From Todiramphus chloris collaris (taxonomy: Eukaryota > Chordata > Aves > Coraciiformes > Alcedinidae), in NCBI GenBank assembly GCA_025345505.1, contig JANVCC010000018.1:61962031-62026030 (forward strand): a stretch of 64,000 nucleotides of DNA, read 5' to 3'. Shown piece after piece: positions 38,601 to 51,355 of the stretch. Position 1 is the first letter of the stretch. The number at the start of each line of letters is the position of its first letter. The position numbers and the translations under genes are program-made. The notes beneath the pieces are model-generated. The model did no database searches and had not been told where the DNA came from. It worked only from the letters and a program-made list of their open reading frames with translations.

Positions 38601-39881
38601 CTAGCCTACTTCTACTGCTGTGGGGAGGAACCAAGCCCCTTTTTGGAGGGTTTTGTTTGTTTGTTTTAATATCAGCGACATAAATTAAGTAATAGCAGGT
38701 AGAGCTGATCCTAGCTAAGTTGCTAACTCCAGCAACTTCCCATCTTCTCAAACAGGCAGAAATGTAACACTAAACCAAGCAGTGCCATCTATTGACTACA
38801 GGGGCTTAGGGCCTCACTAAAAGATACTGCACACTTGTGTGCCATCTCTGCTTGTAGCGAGCCCTTGCCCCATCTCAGGCCAGAGCCCTGGTCCGCCCAG
38901 GGGGGAAAAGGGAGATTGAGGAGCAGTGCTCCTCTGCTTTCCCATCCAGCCCTCCCCACTTCTTTTCCCTCACATTTCTTCCCTGCCATCCATCACCGCC
39001 CTGCCTCTCTGTCACTCTGCCACCACGGCTGTCATCCAGTTGTGACTAAGGTAGAGAAAAATGAGCTGTTTAAGCACAGCAGACCCCTGGATGCTCAGGA
39101 ACATGAGACAAATTAACAAAGTGTGAGAAATTTGAGTGCATAAATCTAAGAGCATTAAATCATCGTGCAGCTATGCTTTTTTCAGAAGTAAAGCAATCTG
39201 AGCGCTGCAGTTAAGTCTTTCTCAGCTGGACACGCTTTCCTACAGGATGCTGGCATCCATTTCAGCTTCCATGCCTTCATCCCACCTTGTGTTGAACTCA
39301 CCTCACTGGGCCTTAATGTCTTCTTTCAGAAAAATCCTACCTTACCCTTTTCCTCTTTCTCCCAGCTTACATGTGATGTTAGTGGGAACTGTGGGAATTC
39401 ACCTGAGATAAAATTCTGTCTTCACATGATTTTTGTCACTTTTCCCCAGGTATTTCTTTGATAATCCTAACAACATATAGTTTTCCTTCTGCTGTGGAGG
39501 AGGAAAGTCAACAATGCTGACTTCAGATACATAAAGTAATCCAGACACATCAAAAGATGGATTAAAAATTAATATAATGAGGTTTGTTGGCTTTCAATGA
39601 AATTATCCTTCTTGTCTGTAATTAAAATCCTTTGGTAACTTTGTGAACATAATTATATTATTCCCCAAATATAACACCAAAGAAAATCTGACGGAGGTAA
39701 AAGGAAACAGGAAAACATTCCTAATGTAATGTTGTAGCTAAAAGCTCCATTTTTACACTGACAAAAATGACCATCAACCTGTTTCCTTTTTTCCCAACAC
39801 ATACAGATTGTGTAGTACTTGACTGATACCACCAGAATCAGATACGTGTAATAGTCTGCCCAAAATCACCAGGATATTAGG
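35621..39881. other. Non-coding unique DNA
   Basis: No recognised gene or LINE. A GC-richer patch at 38860-39030 holds overlapping open frames with no domain. Another AT-rich patch with homeodomain words spans 39550-39690. Positions 38780-38800 resemble a degenerate CTCF core and were not called. Confidence 0.5.

Positions 39882-39914
<33 letters not shown>
39882..39914. repeat. Poly-A tract of 33 bases
   Basis: The longest homopolymer in the window. It has no recognisable retrocopy upstream and no AATAAA at the expected distance, so it is treated as a simple expansion. Its exact length may be an assembly estimate. Confidence 0.9.
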
Positions 39915-39916
<2 letters not shown>

Positions 39917-42900
39917 AATAATTGTGGAGAAACTTTTTTAGGAATAATCTACTTACTTTTTTGTAGTTGCAGTGATTTAGAGGTTAGTTTATGTTTTGAA
40001 TTAGAAACATTATTATTTCAGTTTTTGTCATTGTCACCTGAGCTATTGCTCTTATTTGTATTGTTATTCTGGCAAGTTCTTAGTCAAGGTCCCGAGATAA
40101 ATAAATCCATGTGAAGTCATGCATCTCCCACAACATTCTGGGTGAACTTAACTATTTGGTTAATGCTAAATTTGCCATCTTTCCATTACAGAAAGAGCTC
40201 TTACCAGCCTAGCCTCATTACAACTTTCTTCATTTTTGTTATTTGCTTATTCTTAAACCAAAACATATTATTATAATCTCTGAGATCTGGAAATCCCCAG
40301 ACTTTTTGATCTTCCTTCCAAAGCTTTCTTTTAGACTTTTATTATTCTCAGGGTGGCAGCCTGGGTAATGGAGTAACACAACAGTAATCCTTAATAAAAA
40401 CTAACTGACCTGAGAAAACATGCCGATTTAAGTTTAATAACCACCTTTTTGTAATAACCACCTTCCTTGCTGTCTTCAAAATAAAAGGAGCTGGTGATCA
40501 CAGCCTAGTCCACATTTGTGGTGTTCAAGTAAGCACAACACACTTTTAGTATGACCATGTGGCAGCACAGTATTTCAGGCATTGGAATGACGGAGGTTGT
40601 TAGTCAGCACTGACATTGTTCTGTGATGGTGCCTAAAATTATGTTGCTCATAATTCAAATAGGAAATACCTCATTTGGTTTGAGGCACTGAAATTGTCTC
40701 AGGTCTGATCTGTCTAACCCACTTCATCTCTACACCTTTCTGTTACTGGAGACTATGGAAACAGTTTCTCTGCAAGCACCATCATGGGAGTTAACTCTCC
40801 CAGTGTCCTAGGTTTTACCAAGCAAGGAAAGAAGGGTGACTTCATACACACTTAAGAAAAGCAAATGAAACTGTGATGTTATGACATCTACTGGTTGCTC
40901 AAAATGCAAGAACAAAAAATGCAACACAATGCTAACTGAAGATGCAGGGGTACTGGGTCTTGGTAGAAATGGGATTTCTATCTATATCATGGTTTATTAC
41001 ATGAAGATTACGAAAATCTCCCCTTTTTCTAGTGCTGCACATCATCTTGGGACCTATTGCTTGAGATTTCTGTGATAGCGATTTCCAAAGTACTGTTTGA
41101 AAATGATTTAATTTAATTTCTATTTGCCTTTCTAGGTAGATTAAAGCAAATAAAAGAGGCAATCTCGTGTGATGACTTCAGAATGACTCACTGCAACTTT
41201 GAGAACAAGAACCCTTTGGAGAGCTTTTAACCTTAGCAAAGTTTTCAGGAAACCTGATCTTTTGTGGCCTTGGATTTGGGGCTTGAGTGGTTTGTTTTTT
41301 TTTTTAACTGTGGATACATGTTGCACATTGTAGGTAACATTTTTGCACTCCACAAATAGTCTGTCCACTTTGTGAAAAACTGCAATTAAATTAATGAAGA
41401 TATTTGTCTGACCCAAAATGATCCATAAGTTTCATCACTCCACTGTCCACTTCTGTTTAGACTCAGGTAAAATAAGATTATTCCTTGAAGATTCAGGTGT
41501 GGTAGTTCAACATTTCTCTGCTCTAGGTATTCAAGTCCTAATGCAAAAGTTTCACAGAAGCTACCAAGCAGGTGAGAGAGAAATTATGAACCAAACAGTA
41601 TTCTTGTCTTCTTACGGGCTTCAGTGTTTCTATTACCACTTTACAACAGGAGATATTAATGTCACAGCTTCATTTTTGTTGCCACCTTAAAGTATCTCTG
41701 GGGTAGTGCTGACTGGGATTCACTGGTAGTACTGTTAGATGTTTCCATTACTGTAAGCAAGTACCAACCATGCTCTTGCTTCCCTTAGTGCTGTAATCAA
41801 TGAAGCAGTTTTACATTGCCAACAGAAGCATTTGCTTGTATCAACACATGGATGGCAGTGAGGGGAAGGCCTCCCATCAGTGCCATGACCTGTGTGCTGC
41901 TAAGTATTTGTTCTGAACACTGAATATCATCACCAAGTTCTTCCACTTCCATTCAGGATCATCAATTAGATGTGTGTAATTGCTTCCAGGCTTCACTGCT
42001 TTACACTTGCCATCGTGGGAATGATGAGTCAGTAACCAGTAGTGAGTGAAGCCCTATGCCAGATGATCAGTTATCCTTCTTATGAGGAGCTGGACACTGG
42101 GTGGTAGCAACTGAGAAAGATACAGAGGTATCATCCTGAATCAGGTGAAGACTAAGTTAGGCATTTGCCAAGTAGGAAGATGGGTAAGCAGCTGGAAGGA
42201 AGCAGCATGGTCCATGTCTCCCAAGGACAAAGTGACTAACCTTCCTAGGGCCCTTTTCCCCATTGGTAGGAACTGCAGTGCATCATGAAGGGGCTCTTCC
42301 TCACAGGAATAAAAGGGATAAAGTTGAAACTACTACTCAGATGGCTTACTCATCCTCCTCCTAGCAGAGCCTCTGACTTGTCTTATGAGGGGCTTTCTTT
42401 CTGTATGCCCTGCCACATTTTAAAACATGAAGCTTACATCAGAAGTCTCTCACTTATTTTATGTCATGCCTTCAAAGCCAAGTAGACTCACTGCTAGGAA
42501 GAGGTCCCTTTGTTTTGATCAGCTCCATCATGCTGTGGAGAGAAATGCACTCTTTTGGGAAGAAAAGAAAAAGACAATTTTTAGAAGTCAAAAAAAGCCC
42601 AGAGTTTCAAGGGCTTCTCATTTATACCTGCCAAGTTGTTATTCTCAAACCACCATCTATGGAGGGTTTTTTATTTTGGCACATCCTGTAATAAATGCAC
42701 TGCCTGACACTTTAGCGTCCTGTCCTGGGTTCAGAAGAAGTGGTTCAGCTTCATCTGGGGTCTGAGGTTTGAAACAGGACAGCTCTTGTTGTCTGTTCAC
42801 AGTTTAGATTTGCGTGATGGTTAAAATCCATGTCCATCCATAGTTCCCAACAATACCTATCTGTCTGACTATCTCTATGTACCTGTGTATCCCTCTATCC

Positions 42901-43400
42901 AGCTATATACCCACCTATCCATCTGTCTATCCAGCTGTTTATTTCACTGAAATAGTCAGGGAAAACTTAGTGTTTAAGCAACATCTCTGAGAGTCCAAAG
43001 AAGGGGGGCATACCGTAATGCCTGCTCAGGATCACCCTTAGCCTAATGGCAGAGGTGAGGGGAGTCTTTGTTTCTGAGTGAGGGCTGGACACTGGTAGGG
43101 AAATGGTCTGAAGGAGAGGTTGTGGGAAATCAAATCTAGGGCTGAAACAATCTTCCACACAAACTGTTCTGCTTTCTGTAGTTCCTAGGGGCTGATCACA
43201 CTCGGTGGAAGGCTGCTGTTCTGTTGTAGGGATTGTATTTGCCCCAGTAAGCTTACTTCCCTTCCCGGTGCCCTGAAGTCTTGACAGCTTAAAGATCCTT
43301 TCCAGGGAATCCCTGTGCTGGTTTTGCTTCCCAGACCACTCCCCCACCCCCCCCTCCTCGGGCCAAGGGCTTTTCCACAGGAAGGGCAACCAGGTCAGAA
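39915..43400. other. Non-coding unique DNA
   Basis: No gene recognised. It includes a degenerate TATC/CATC tetranucleotide tract (42856-42935) and a C-rich tract at 43340-43356. A 140-codon - strand frame (42967-43389) has no domain or supporting context. Confidence 0.5.
42856..42935. repeat. Degenerate (TATC/CATC)n microsatellite
   Basis: About 80 bp of interrupted CTAT, CTGT and CCAT units. The many interruptions suggest an old, stabilised tetranucleotide array. Confidence 0.75.
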
Positions 43401-44190
43401 ATATTATTCTTTAAAATTTATCTTTATTTACTTTGGCTACAACATACACTGATGGAATTTCTGATCACCTAAACCCCCCTTTAAATATACAACAAAATTT
43501 AATTTTCCCAATCTCTTATTTCCCCTCTCCAAAAAAAGTACTGCAGCAGCTCTAAAAATGGTATAAAGGATCAAGAAAAATAAAGGTATAAAACAAGCTT
43601 TATCTAATTCAGTGAACAGACAGCAAGAGAGTGATTTCAAGCTTTAAATTACTTTACTTCGGCAGTCCAAACAGCAATCAGAGATGTTTTTTCCTTTTAA
43701 TTTTACAAACTGCTTTTAAAACCAGAGTTAAAATTCCCAGAGCTGATCTTGCTGTCATGTTTCTCAGGCAGACATCCTCCTGCTTCAGGATCAGCCTCTC
43801 TCACAGGTCTCTCTCATCATTCTTGAAACCAGGCAAATTCTGCACGATGCACACACTCAGCTACAAACATCTCCGCCAACTCCGCAGCAGACTTCAGATG
43901 ATAATTCCAAGCAGTGAGGAGAGTGATGGGCAGCTAGCAGCACACAAACTAAAAGCAACGTGCCCTTTGTGGAGGGAGGAGGATGGAGAGACGCAAGGAC
44001 CGCAGCTGCAGCTGGTGCCTGGCTGTAGAAGGGAGGGCAAAGGACAGACCTATGGATGGACGGACGCCTGCAGAAAAATACAACCCACCAAAACTGCGGA
44101 AGATGTCTAATTAAGACCCCCCTCTCTGCAAAGCTGTCGCTAGATAAGCAAAACTGTTTAAAACATGTTCATCATTAAAGTGTCCCCCGA
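43401..44190. other. Non-coding stretch left of the G-rich block
   Basis: Moderately AT-rich to 43740, then balanced. A 159-codon + strand frame (43631-44110) is open but has no recognisable domain and includes a Trp/Lys-rich unstructured end. Not called as a gene. Confidence 0.45.
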
Positions 44191-44394
44191 CAGCAGGATG
44201 CAGCAGCAGACTCAGTGACAGAAGGGAGAAGAAGAGAGGCATATGGCCCCCAGCCCCATCCCCTGCTGACAAGCTGCCTCGCTGCAAGCCCCCTTTTCAC
44301 TGTCGCCCGTGCGCGCAGCAGATTGCAATGGCCCAACTTTCCCATCTGTATCCCAGGCCTGTGCCCCCGACAATGTGGCAGCCATGCAGTTTTC

Positions 44395-44457
44395 ATCGGG
44401 GCCGGGAGCAGGGGAGGGGGAGGCTGTGAGGAGGGGAGGGGTGGGAGGAGGGGGAGA
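44395..44457 (+). other. G-run block, potential G-quadruplex
   Basis: GGGGCCGGGAGCAGGGGAGG continues into five or more further runs of three to five G separated by one to nine bases. This meets the usual pattern for intramolecular G-quadruplex formation on the + strand. It directly abuts the AT-rich enhancer-like block that begins near 44460. The G-runs are seen; folding is inferred. Confidence 0.5.
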
Positions 44458-44459
44458 TA

Positions 44460-44880
44460 TTAACAACCAATAATCACAATGCTATCCATAATGCATTGTC
44501 TCCATGAGATTACATGGTATATTTCCAGTGGGATTTAGCCCATCCATCACAGCCCTTTATTGGCCCTTTTTTTGTTGTATAAAGCCCAAACACTGTCGTA
44601 AAATTCTAAACCGCTTAATTGCTGTGCTGTAAAAATTTGCATATCAGAGATATGTCATTCCTTCGTTAAATGGTGCTAGGCATTTGTTACAAGGTCCTAA
44701 CAATTGCACGAGAGCACCTCGGAAAAAAGGTCACCTCTTGGCATTATGCAAAGTTCTCCGCTGAATTCTAATCTACAGCAATTATGGGTTTAAATGTATC
44801 ACAACTTAATGGATTTTGATTTTGAGTGATTCAAACTCCCTGGGCTCACAGACTGTCTGATCAGACAAGTTAAGTGGTGT
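44460..44880. promoter_or_regulatory. Strong candidate conserved non-coding element
   Basis: About 420 bp of unique DNA packed with factor-like words and without simple repeats: ACAACCAATAATCACAATGC, CCATAATGCATTG, CCGCTTAATTGCTG, AAATTTGCATATCAGAG (an ATTTGCAT octamer), CATTATGCAAAG and CAGCAATTATGGG. No frame longer than chance. A GC-rich shoulder with G-runs precedes it. This is the stretch that most resembles a deeply conserved vertebrate enhancer. Conservation itself is not visible here, so this is inference from composition. Confidence 0.45.
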
Positions 44881-47780
44881 GATGGTTCTGGCTCAGTCTG
44901 TTTCTGTAAGGCCTGCAAACTTGGCTAACTTCGCAAGCCAAACCGAACCTGAAAATTTTCTGTGATGGGCATATATTTACAGTGCTATCCTCATATCTTA
45001 GATTAATGTCGAGTCCTGTAGGAACTACTATAGCCATTGCATTGCCACTTCAAGCATTCATCATTAAAAGGAACCTGAAGTTAGATCTTTATGCATATGT
45101 ACTAACAAAACATTAGCTTTTATAGTGCGCTTTTAAGCTGTAGATCAGAAAGATATGCTTTACAAAAGCAAGAAAATATCATTGTCCTGATTTTACATGT
45201 TCAGAAACTGTCTCTGGAGAGCTGGTTTGAAGCTGGAGGCACCCTGGAGACTGATGGCAAGCACTGAAGTCTAGCAGTTCCCCTCTGCTTCCTCCCACTT
45301 GCCAAGGACTGAAAGTACCAGCAGATCTTTAACATGTGGTCAGGTCTTCACACCATACTTTTTCTATTAACTGCAGCAGACGTTCCCCAGATGTGCTTTC
45401 AAACCACATGGTATTTTTCAGTTTTGTCCATATTTTAAGAGTATGTTTAATCCAGACCATTTCACTGACATGTAGCACAATGTCACAAGAAACACACAAC
45501 AAGAACAGCTCAGGCCAGCTACTTTTCCTGCAAAACAGACCCTAGAAGACAGATCTTCTTTCCGTGCAATACCAGGAAGCACTTTTTCTTCTCTTTTCAG
45601 GAAGCTATAAACCAAGGAGGTGATTGGAGTAGCCTAAAGGGAATTTTAAAGTCCCATACAGATATGGAAGTCAAATACTCTGTTGCAGGACCTGGGGAGA
45701 GCCCTAGTATGGGGATAGAGCTCTGCAAAACCTAGTAAAGAACAAGAGGAGAGAACAAGGAGAAATTGTGGGCTGTGTGTACATGGCACCTTAGTTTGAG
45801 TTGGCATGTGCTAAGGCAGTGTGAGCTACTTTGAAAACTGTTACTGGAGGTGCCCATCATAGTGAGGATCCAAAGGAATTTAAATCTCTTTTAATTATCC
45901 AGTCTGTTCCTCTTTCCCTCAAGTCTCTACCCAACCACAACTGTCCAAGCCTTTACACAGGAAACAAACTGACCTACCTCTAGACATCTGAGGCATCCTC
46001 ATTGCCCATGCTACAAATGTGGCCAGATTCAGCCTATGTATATGCTTTTGGACATGGGTAAGTGAGATATGTCCTCTTCTAAGGAACTGCCATGCTCACT
46101 TTTTGCAGTGGCTGAAAAAGTTCCTCCAAGAACTCCATGCACCTTGCAAGAAGCACCTGATGGTGTTAGCAGTGATATGTCTAACACCTGAGTGTGACAA
46201 TGGCAAGCAGGTCCTGCAGGTGTGCTCCAAACATATTGGAAAGGTACAATGTACTTTTAAGCTTTTGAAGGCTTACCAGTCCCTTCTAAGAATTCAAATC
46301 CAGTCTCTTTTACCAAGTGAGAGGGGTAGGTGGGAGGGAAGGAGATAGCCAACAAGGACTTTCAGGTCCTGCCCAAGTGCAGGAGATCAGTGTAAGAACC
46401 TGCTTAAGCCATGTCAACCTTTCAAGCCTTCCTCAATGTGCACAGGCATCCCTGTCCTCTGACCAAAACAAATGTCTTATGAGTAGTATTCCCACAAGAG
46501 TAAGAGGTGAAGAAGAGTATGACAAATAACCTGAGTCTACTGCAGAAACTCAAATGCCTTCCTCTGCAGAAAGCAAGAAGCAGAGCTAATATGTTGCTGT
46601 TACTGGAATCAAAGTAATTGCTTTCTTTCAAGGCATCTTACTTATCTGTGTAATCCAGCCCAATGACTTCAGGACCCTTGTAGCATGCTGAATCACCTTG
46701 GGAAAATTTCTTCTAAAGTTCCTGTTTCAGTAAGTCATTTATGGTATCTATTCCACATATTCAGTTCCCAGAAATTTCTCTTCCTGCTGATAAGTACATT
46801 TTTCAGGTCTGTACCTCTTACTTGTGCTGTAAGCACTCATATTTAAAATCAATCTTACATCATATTTAATCACCATGTTATGATGATTTTATTATTGTAA
46901 CACGGGAATCTGGCAGGTGGTTTATTAACCTGGAAGAATTCTAACAGGCATCCCAAATGTTCTAACATAATAAAACCATCATCTTTGTTTTCCTCTTTAA
47001 TTAACAACTAACATCAATGCAAACTTCTTGTCCCACATGTGAATTCAACCACAGTCAATTCACTTTTATCTGAGCTGTTGATTAAGTAGGTCTTCCAGAA
47101 AGTAGCCCCCCATACCTTTCCTGAAAGAGATTTCAGCCCTTGTGCTGATGAAGCCCTTTCCCTCTGTGGCATTGATGCCACTGCTGATGGGGCTGCTGAT
47201 CTACAAAATCATACATACAGGAAGAAAACCCTCCAAAAGAGTTTATCTGGGTTATTTCAGATGTACAACTCACAGTGGCTGCCTGGAATCTCTCAAACCA
47301 GCTTATTTTGCACCTTCAAGCCTATGCGTCTTTCCCACTGCTGTCTCTGCTTTACAGGAGGAAAAGCAAAGTCTGATCCATCCAAGGTTTTCCACCACTG
47401 CAATGACAGAGCTGGAAATGGGTCTGGAGTCACACATAGCAGCACCATACATTATCCCAATGGCCGTTTCCTTTCTTTCTCCTTCGCCCTCAAGAATATT
47501 CCAGCCCTCGGGAGCAAGATTCCAAAATACTAGGGACAGTCTGCAGAGCGTAGTGGATCCTGGAATGGAGCGGTCAAAAGACAGAGCTTGGAGGTGTGTT
47601 TGCCCGCTGCCCTCCCTGAAGAGATCATCACCCACTGGCATTTATATCTGAAATATATTCATTACCACAGCTCATCTCCCAGTCCATCTTCTGCTTCTCT
47701 CTCTCTTACTTATTCTGCCCATTCTAGACACACAGGAAGGTTCCTGCTGCCTTCAGTGAGGTTCAAGATGGGACTAAGTA
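44881..47780. other. Non-coding unique DNA
   Basis: No recognised gene or LINE. A 169-codon + strand frame (47142-47651) overlaps a 112-codon frame on the other strand; neither shows a domain, and neither is supported by splice or promoter context. Confidence 0.5.
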
Positions 47781-48190
47781 ATCACTAAGAGCAATTAATT
47801 TTTGTTATTACATTATTTCATTTTATATTATTAAACTTCCTATTAGGATTGAACAAATGATATAATAATGTGTCCTTTTCTCCTGCTTGAGTCATTATTC
47901 AAAATTACCCAGGCAATAATTTATATGAATTATTCTGCAATTAATTTGCTGTGAATTTCTTATAAATAGCCACTGAACAGTATCCGAATGCTCTTGATTG
48001 GTTCCAAAGGTTTTCTGTATGTCTGGGAGTGAGGTCAAACCTGATACTGGCAAAATTTATGGAATGTCTATTTAAGAATATGGGCTATTTCTGGTAAATT
48101 AGTACACAATCCCATGCAAGATGTTTTATTTTGTTTTGCATTCTTTTTTCCCTGTTGTTTAGTATAAATCTGTTTCTGAGTTAAGTTAAA
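47780..48190. promoter_or_regulatory. Candidate conserved non-coding element
   Basis: A cluster of AT-rich factor words: GAGCAATTAATTTTTGTTAT, GAGTCATTATTCAAAATTAC, GGCAATAATTTATATGAATT and TGCAATTAATTTGCTG. Unique, no open frame. Composition is that of a homeodomain-bound enhancer. Conservation unseen. Confidence 0.4.
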
Positions 48191-48713
48191 GTAATACAAT
48201 CTGGATCACATCAAAATAATTTCCATGTGCTTTTTGCACTGTTTTAACCAAATCTGTGGAAAGTAACATCTTTAGTTTAGTCAACACTGCAAGTAAATAA
48301 AGCCCTCTGAAACAGATTTCCAATGTGATATTTCCATTTTGCATAATCAGCACCTGTTTCTCATGCCTTTCTTTCCATTTTTTTAACATGCAATGTTTTG
48401 CATCTGTCTCAAAGTCTTTTGAACTCCTTGAAAAAGTTCCCTCAACATTCATGATATCTACATCTACTCAGCTTACAGTTAAGTGTCTTTATTTGATTTG
48501 GAGGGGCAGAAGTGAAATTGCCTCCTGCAGGTACAGCCTGATTTGCAGTATCTGAGATGTGAAGACCCAGGTGAAGAAGCACAGCTGATGGGAATGGTTG
48601 GAGAAACAGTGATCCAGGATGCTCCTTCAAAGGCCTCATATTAGTTTGTGGCCAGGTCTGTTTTCATTGCATTTTCATTAGTTGCTAGTAAATGTGCTTT
48701 AATAAGCATTTTG

Positions 48714-48727
48714 AAAAAAAAAAAAAA
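48714..48727. repeat. Poly-A tract
   Basis: Fourteen A between two AT-rich unique blocks. A simple repeat. Confidence 0.9.
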
Positions 48728-49010
48728 GTAGCTATCATATTAAATGAATCTTGATTAAATATGTGACAGTGGGAACTGGCCCTTTCTTAAATTCCTAGGA
48801 CTATAAACATTAACATGCTCATAAATACATTTTGCATTTCAACATAAGACTTCCTAAAAGCCTTTGAGGATATAGTTCATTCCTTTGACGCAAACATATT
48901 CCTGCTATTATTGGTCTTGTAATTAAAAACCTTTTAACAATGTTAATTGAAGGCTTCCCCTTCATAACTTCATCATCTTTAAATCTGCATGCTTGATGTG
49001 TAACTGTTGG
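48728..49010. promoter_or_regulatory. Candidate conserved non-coding element
   Basis: Unique AT-rich block with AAATGAATCTTGATTAAATA, TTGTAATTAAAAACC and ATGTTAATTGAAGGC. No repeats or open frame. Regulatory role inferred. Confidence 0.33.
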
Positions 49011-49439
49011 AAATGCTGGAAAGTGGGTGGGTCAAACAATCCTGGCAATACTTCTCATTCCACAAGTGAATAAAAGTCAGAAAGTTAAGAGGCAGGGAAA
49101 ATATAAAACCCTGATACACAGACTGCAGAAAAAATCAGCAGGTTACTATGGACACTGGAAGAAAACCAGTCCTATGCTTCTACCTCAACACCAGCACTCC
49201 CCAGCAAGGCCCATTTACACTTCATGCAGCAAAGCCCATCTTCTCTGCTCCCTCCCCCTGGCCATCCAGGGCAAAGGTCTTACCACAGCAACCTAGGGCA
49301 CCTTCACCAGTAGTTAACTGGAACCGAGTTCACTTGGTAAAGCAGGGGGTAAGCAGCCTCAGATATGGAATGTGAAGATGATCCATAATCCATCGAAGGA
49401 TGGGGTGGGGTAAAGGCTCACATATTACAGCAGTCACCA

Positions 49440-49870
49440 AGGTGTAGAGATATAATAATAAAGTTCCACAACTGTCCTATTAACATAGCAAATTTGATTT
49501 GGCTCCATTATATTTCATCAAATAGTTTACAAAGCACCCACCATAAAACATCATCATAATTGCAATCATATATCCAGTGATTTAACGTGTACATCATAAT
49601 GTAACATTAGTTACACAAATAACTAATAATTTGCTAATGACAATATTATGTTAAGTCAGTTTAGGGGCAATTAAAGTGAGTGATATTTACATATGCCTAA
49701 TGAATCACGGTCGATGGCAGATTAAGAGATTCTAATGAATATTCATCCAGACATTCGCAACCAGCTTCACAGTTTATAAACTGAATTATGGTTGATTTGC
49801 CCTTTTAAAAATGAATATGTGAGTATCTTCTGCATGGGAAGAATGAACAATTGGGGCTGATTGTAAAATT
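49440..49870. promoter_or_regulatory. Candidate conserved non-coding element
   Basis: Dense in TAAT, ATTAG and AATCAT words (ATAACTAATAATTTGCTAAT, GGGGCAATTAAAGTGAG, TCTAATGAATATTCATCC, GAATTATGGTTGATTTGCC), with no repeat and no frame. Together with the blocks at 47780 and 48728 it forms a 2-kb run of enhancer-like DNA with no recognisable LINE insertion. Confidence 0.4.
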
Positions 49871-50109
49871 TTTTTTTAAGCAATGTACTGGTCAGGACAC
49901 AAAACATTTTTATGCACTCTCATACCCTTGGCTTCTCAGCTCTTTTTATATCACATATCAGCATTGATGAACTATCTCCATTTTCATTCCTTCCCACGAC
50001 ATGAAATATAGAAATTGTTTTGTGTTGAATTAAATGCAATAGAAGTTTTATGCAGCATCACTAAGGAAATAATTACACAGGTATCCTGCTTTGCCCAAGC
50101 AGAGTAGAC

Positions 50110-50430
50110 AAACTCTCTCTACCATATGCTAACAACAGTTTGCTTTTAAAGGTAGCCTTTATGCATGCTTATTTGAGTCACTGATCTAAATAGCATTCAT
50201 TTAAAATGAAGCTGTATAAGCTTATACATTGAAATTAGAGCTATTTTGCTACATCCTGTGCCAGAAGTTTTTATTACTGTTAATAATATTGGTAACAGCA
50301 ATAATAATAGCTAAGAGCATGAGATACAGCTTCATGGTTTGTCTATCAGATTTCAAAGGGAACTCAAAGAAATATGAAACATTTTAAGTCCACACTTGGA
50401 CTTTAAATGCTTCATGTGGAGTTTTCCTTG
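50110..50430. promoter_or_regulatory. Candidate conserved non-coding element
   Basis: A unique block including CCATATGCTAACAAC (E-box CATATG), CATTCATTTAAAATGAAG (near-palindromic) and TACTGTTAATAATATTGG. It is the last such block before CR1 insertions become frequent at 50.7 kb. Function inferred. Confidence 0.33.
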
Positions 50431-50722
50431 GAAATCCCAGTGAAGCGTTGGTGTGATTATGAAGTAGTCCTTCATGAGGTGAGTCCCTGTGCCCTTGCTT
50501 CAGCACCACTGCCAAGCCGCATTGACCCTGCATTCTGGGATAGTTTTGCATGATTTAAAATGCAGAAAGTTAAAAAGTAACCTCTGTTGTGCTCTTCAAG
50601 AGCTTTGGAAATGAAACCACTAAGAAACAGCCCTGCAGAGGGGTAGCTTGTTTGGATTCATTGAGATCAAATACAGGAACTCCACAAGCCTCCTCTGGCA
50701 AGAGAGTCTCCAGTAGGAAAAG

Positions 50723-51355
50723 AATCACAGAATCACAGAATGTTAAGGGTTGGAAGGGACCTCAAAAGATCATCTAGTCCAACCCCCCTGCCAGAGCAGG
50801 ACCACCTAGAGCAGGTCACATAGGAACGCATCCAGGAGGGTTTTAAATGTCTCCAGAGAAGGAGACTCCACAACCCCTCTGGGCAGCCTGTTCCAGAGAT
50901 CCGTCATCCTCACTGTAAAAAAAGTTTTTCCTTACATTTCTGTGGAACCTCTTATGCTTCAGCTTACATCCATTGCCCCTTGTCCTATCATTGGCTGAAA
51001 CTGAGAAGAGCCTGGCTCCATCCTCCTGACACTCACCCTTTACATATTTATAAACTTTAATGAGGTCTCCTCAGTCTCTTCTAAGCTAGAGACCCAGCTC
51101 CCTCAGCCTTTCCTCGTAAGGGAGATGCTCCACTCCCTTGATCATCGTTGTGTCTCTGTGTTGGACTCTTTCAAACAGTTCCCTGTCCTTAAACTGGGGG
51201 GCCCAGAACTGAACACAGTGTTCCAGATGAGGTCTCAACAGGGCAGAGTAGAGGGGGAGGAGAACCTCTCTAGACCTACTAACCACACCCCTTCTAATAC
51301 ACCCCAGAATGCCATTGGCCTTCTTGGCCATGAGTTCATATTGCTGTCTCAAAGA
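50723..51355 (-). mobile_element. CR1 LINE, 5'-truncated
   Basis: The left edge has two reverse-oriented terminal units (AATCACAGAATCACAGAATG), then GGGTTGGAAGGGACCTCAAA and the complete CR1 3' UTR. The rest is the C-terminal part of the ORF2 reverse transcriptase. The - strand frame to about 51355 includes [15 protein letters not shown] and [20 protein letters not shown], typical of CR1 just after the catalytic domain. About 630 bp of a full element of several kb remain. Two or more stops and frame changes near the 3' side mark it as dead. The 5' edge is approximate because the encoded sequence becomes unfamiliar upstream of [12 protein letters not shown]. Confidence 0.93.

Noticed and set aside
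38780-38800. Second possible CTCF site (GTGCCATCTATTGAC), and a similar word near 40886
   Set aside because: Several mismatches at strongly constrained motif positions and no CpG-rich context.
39882-39914. Poly-A as the tail of a processed pseudogene
   Set aside because: No polyadenylation signal, no coding-like sequence upstream and no target duplication seen.
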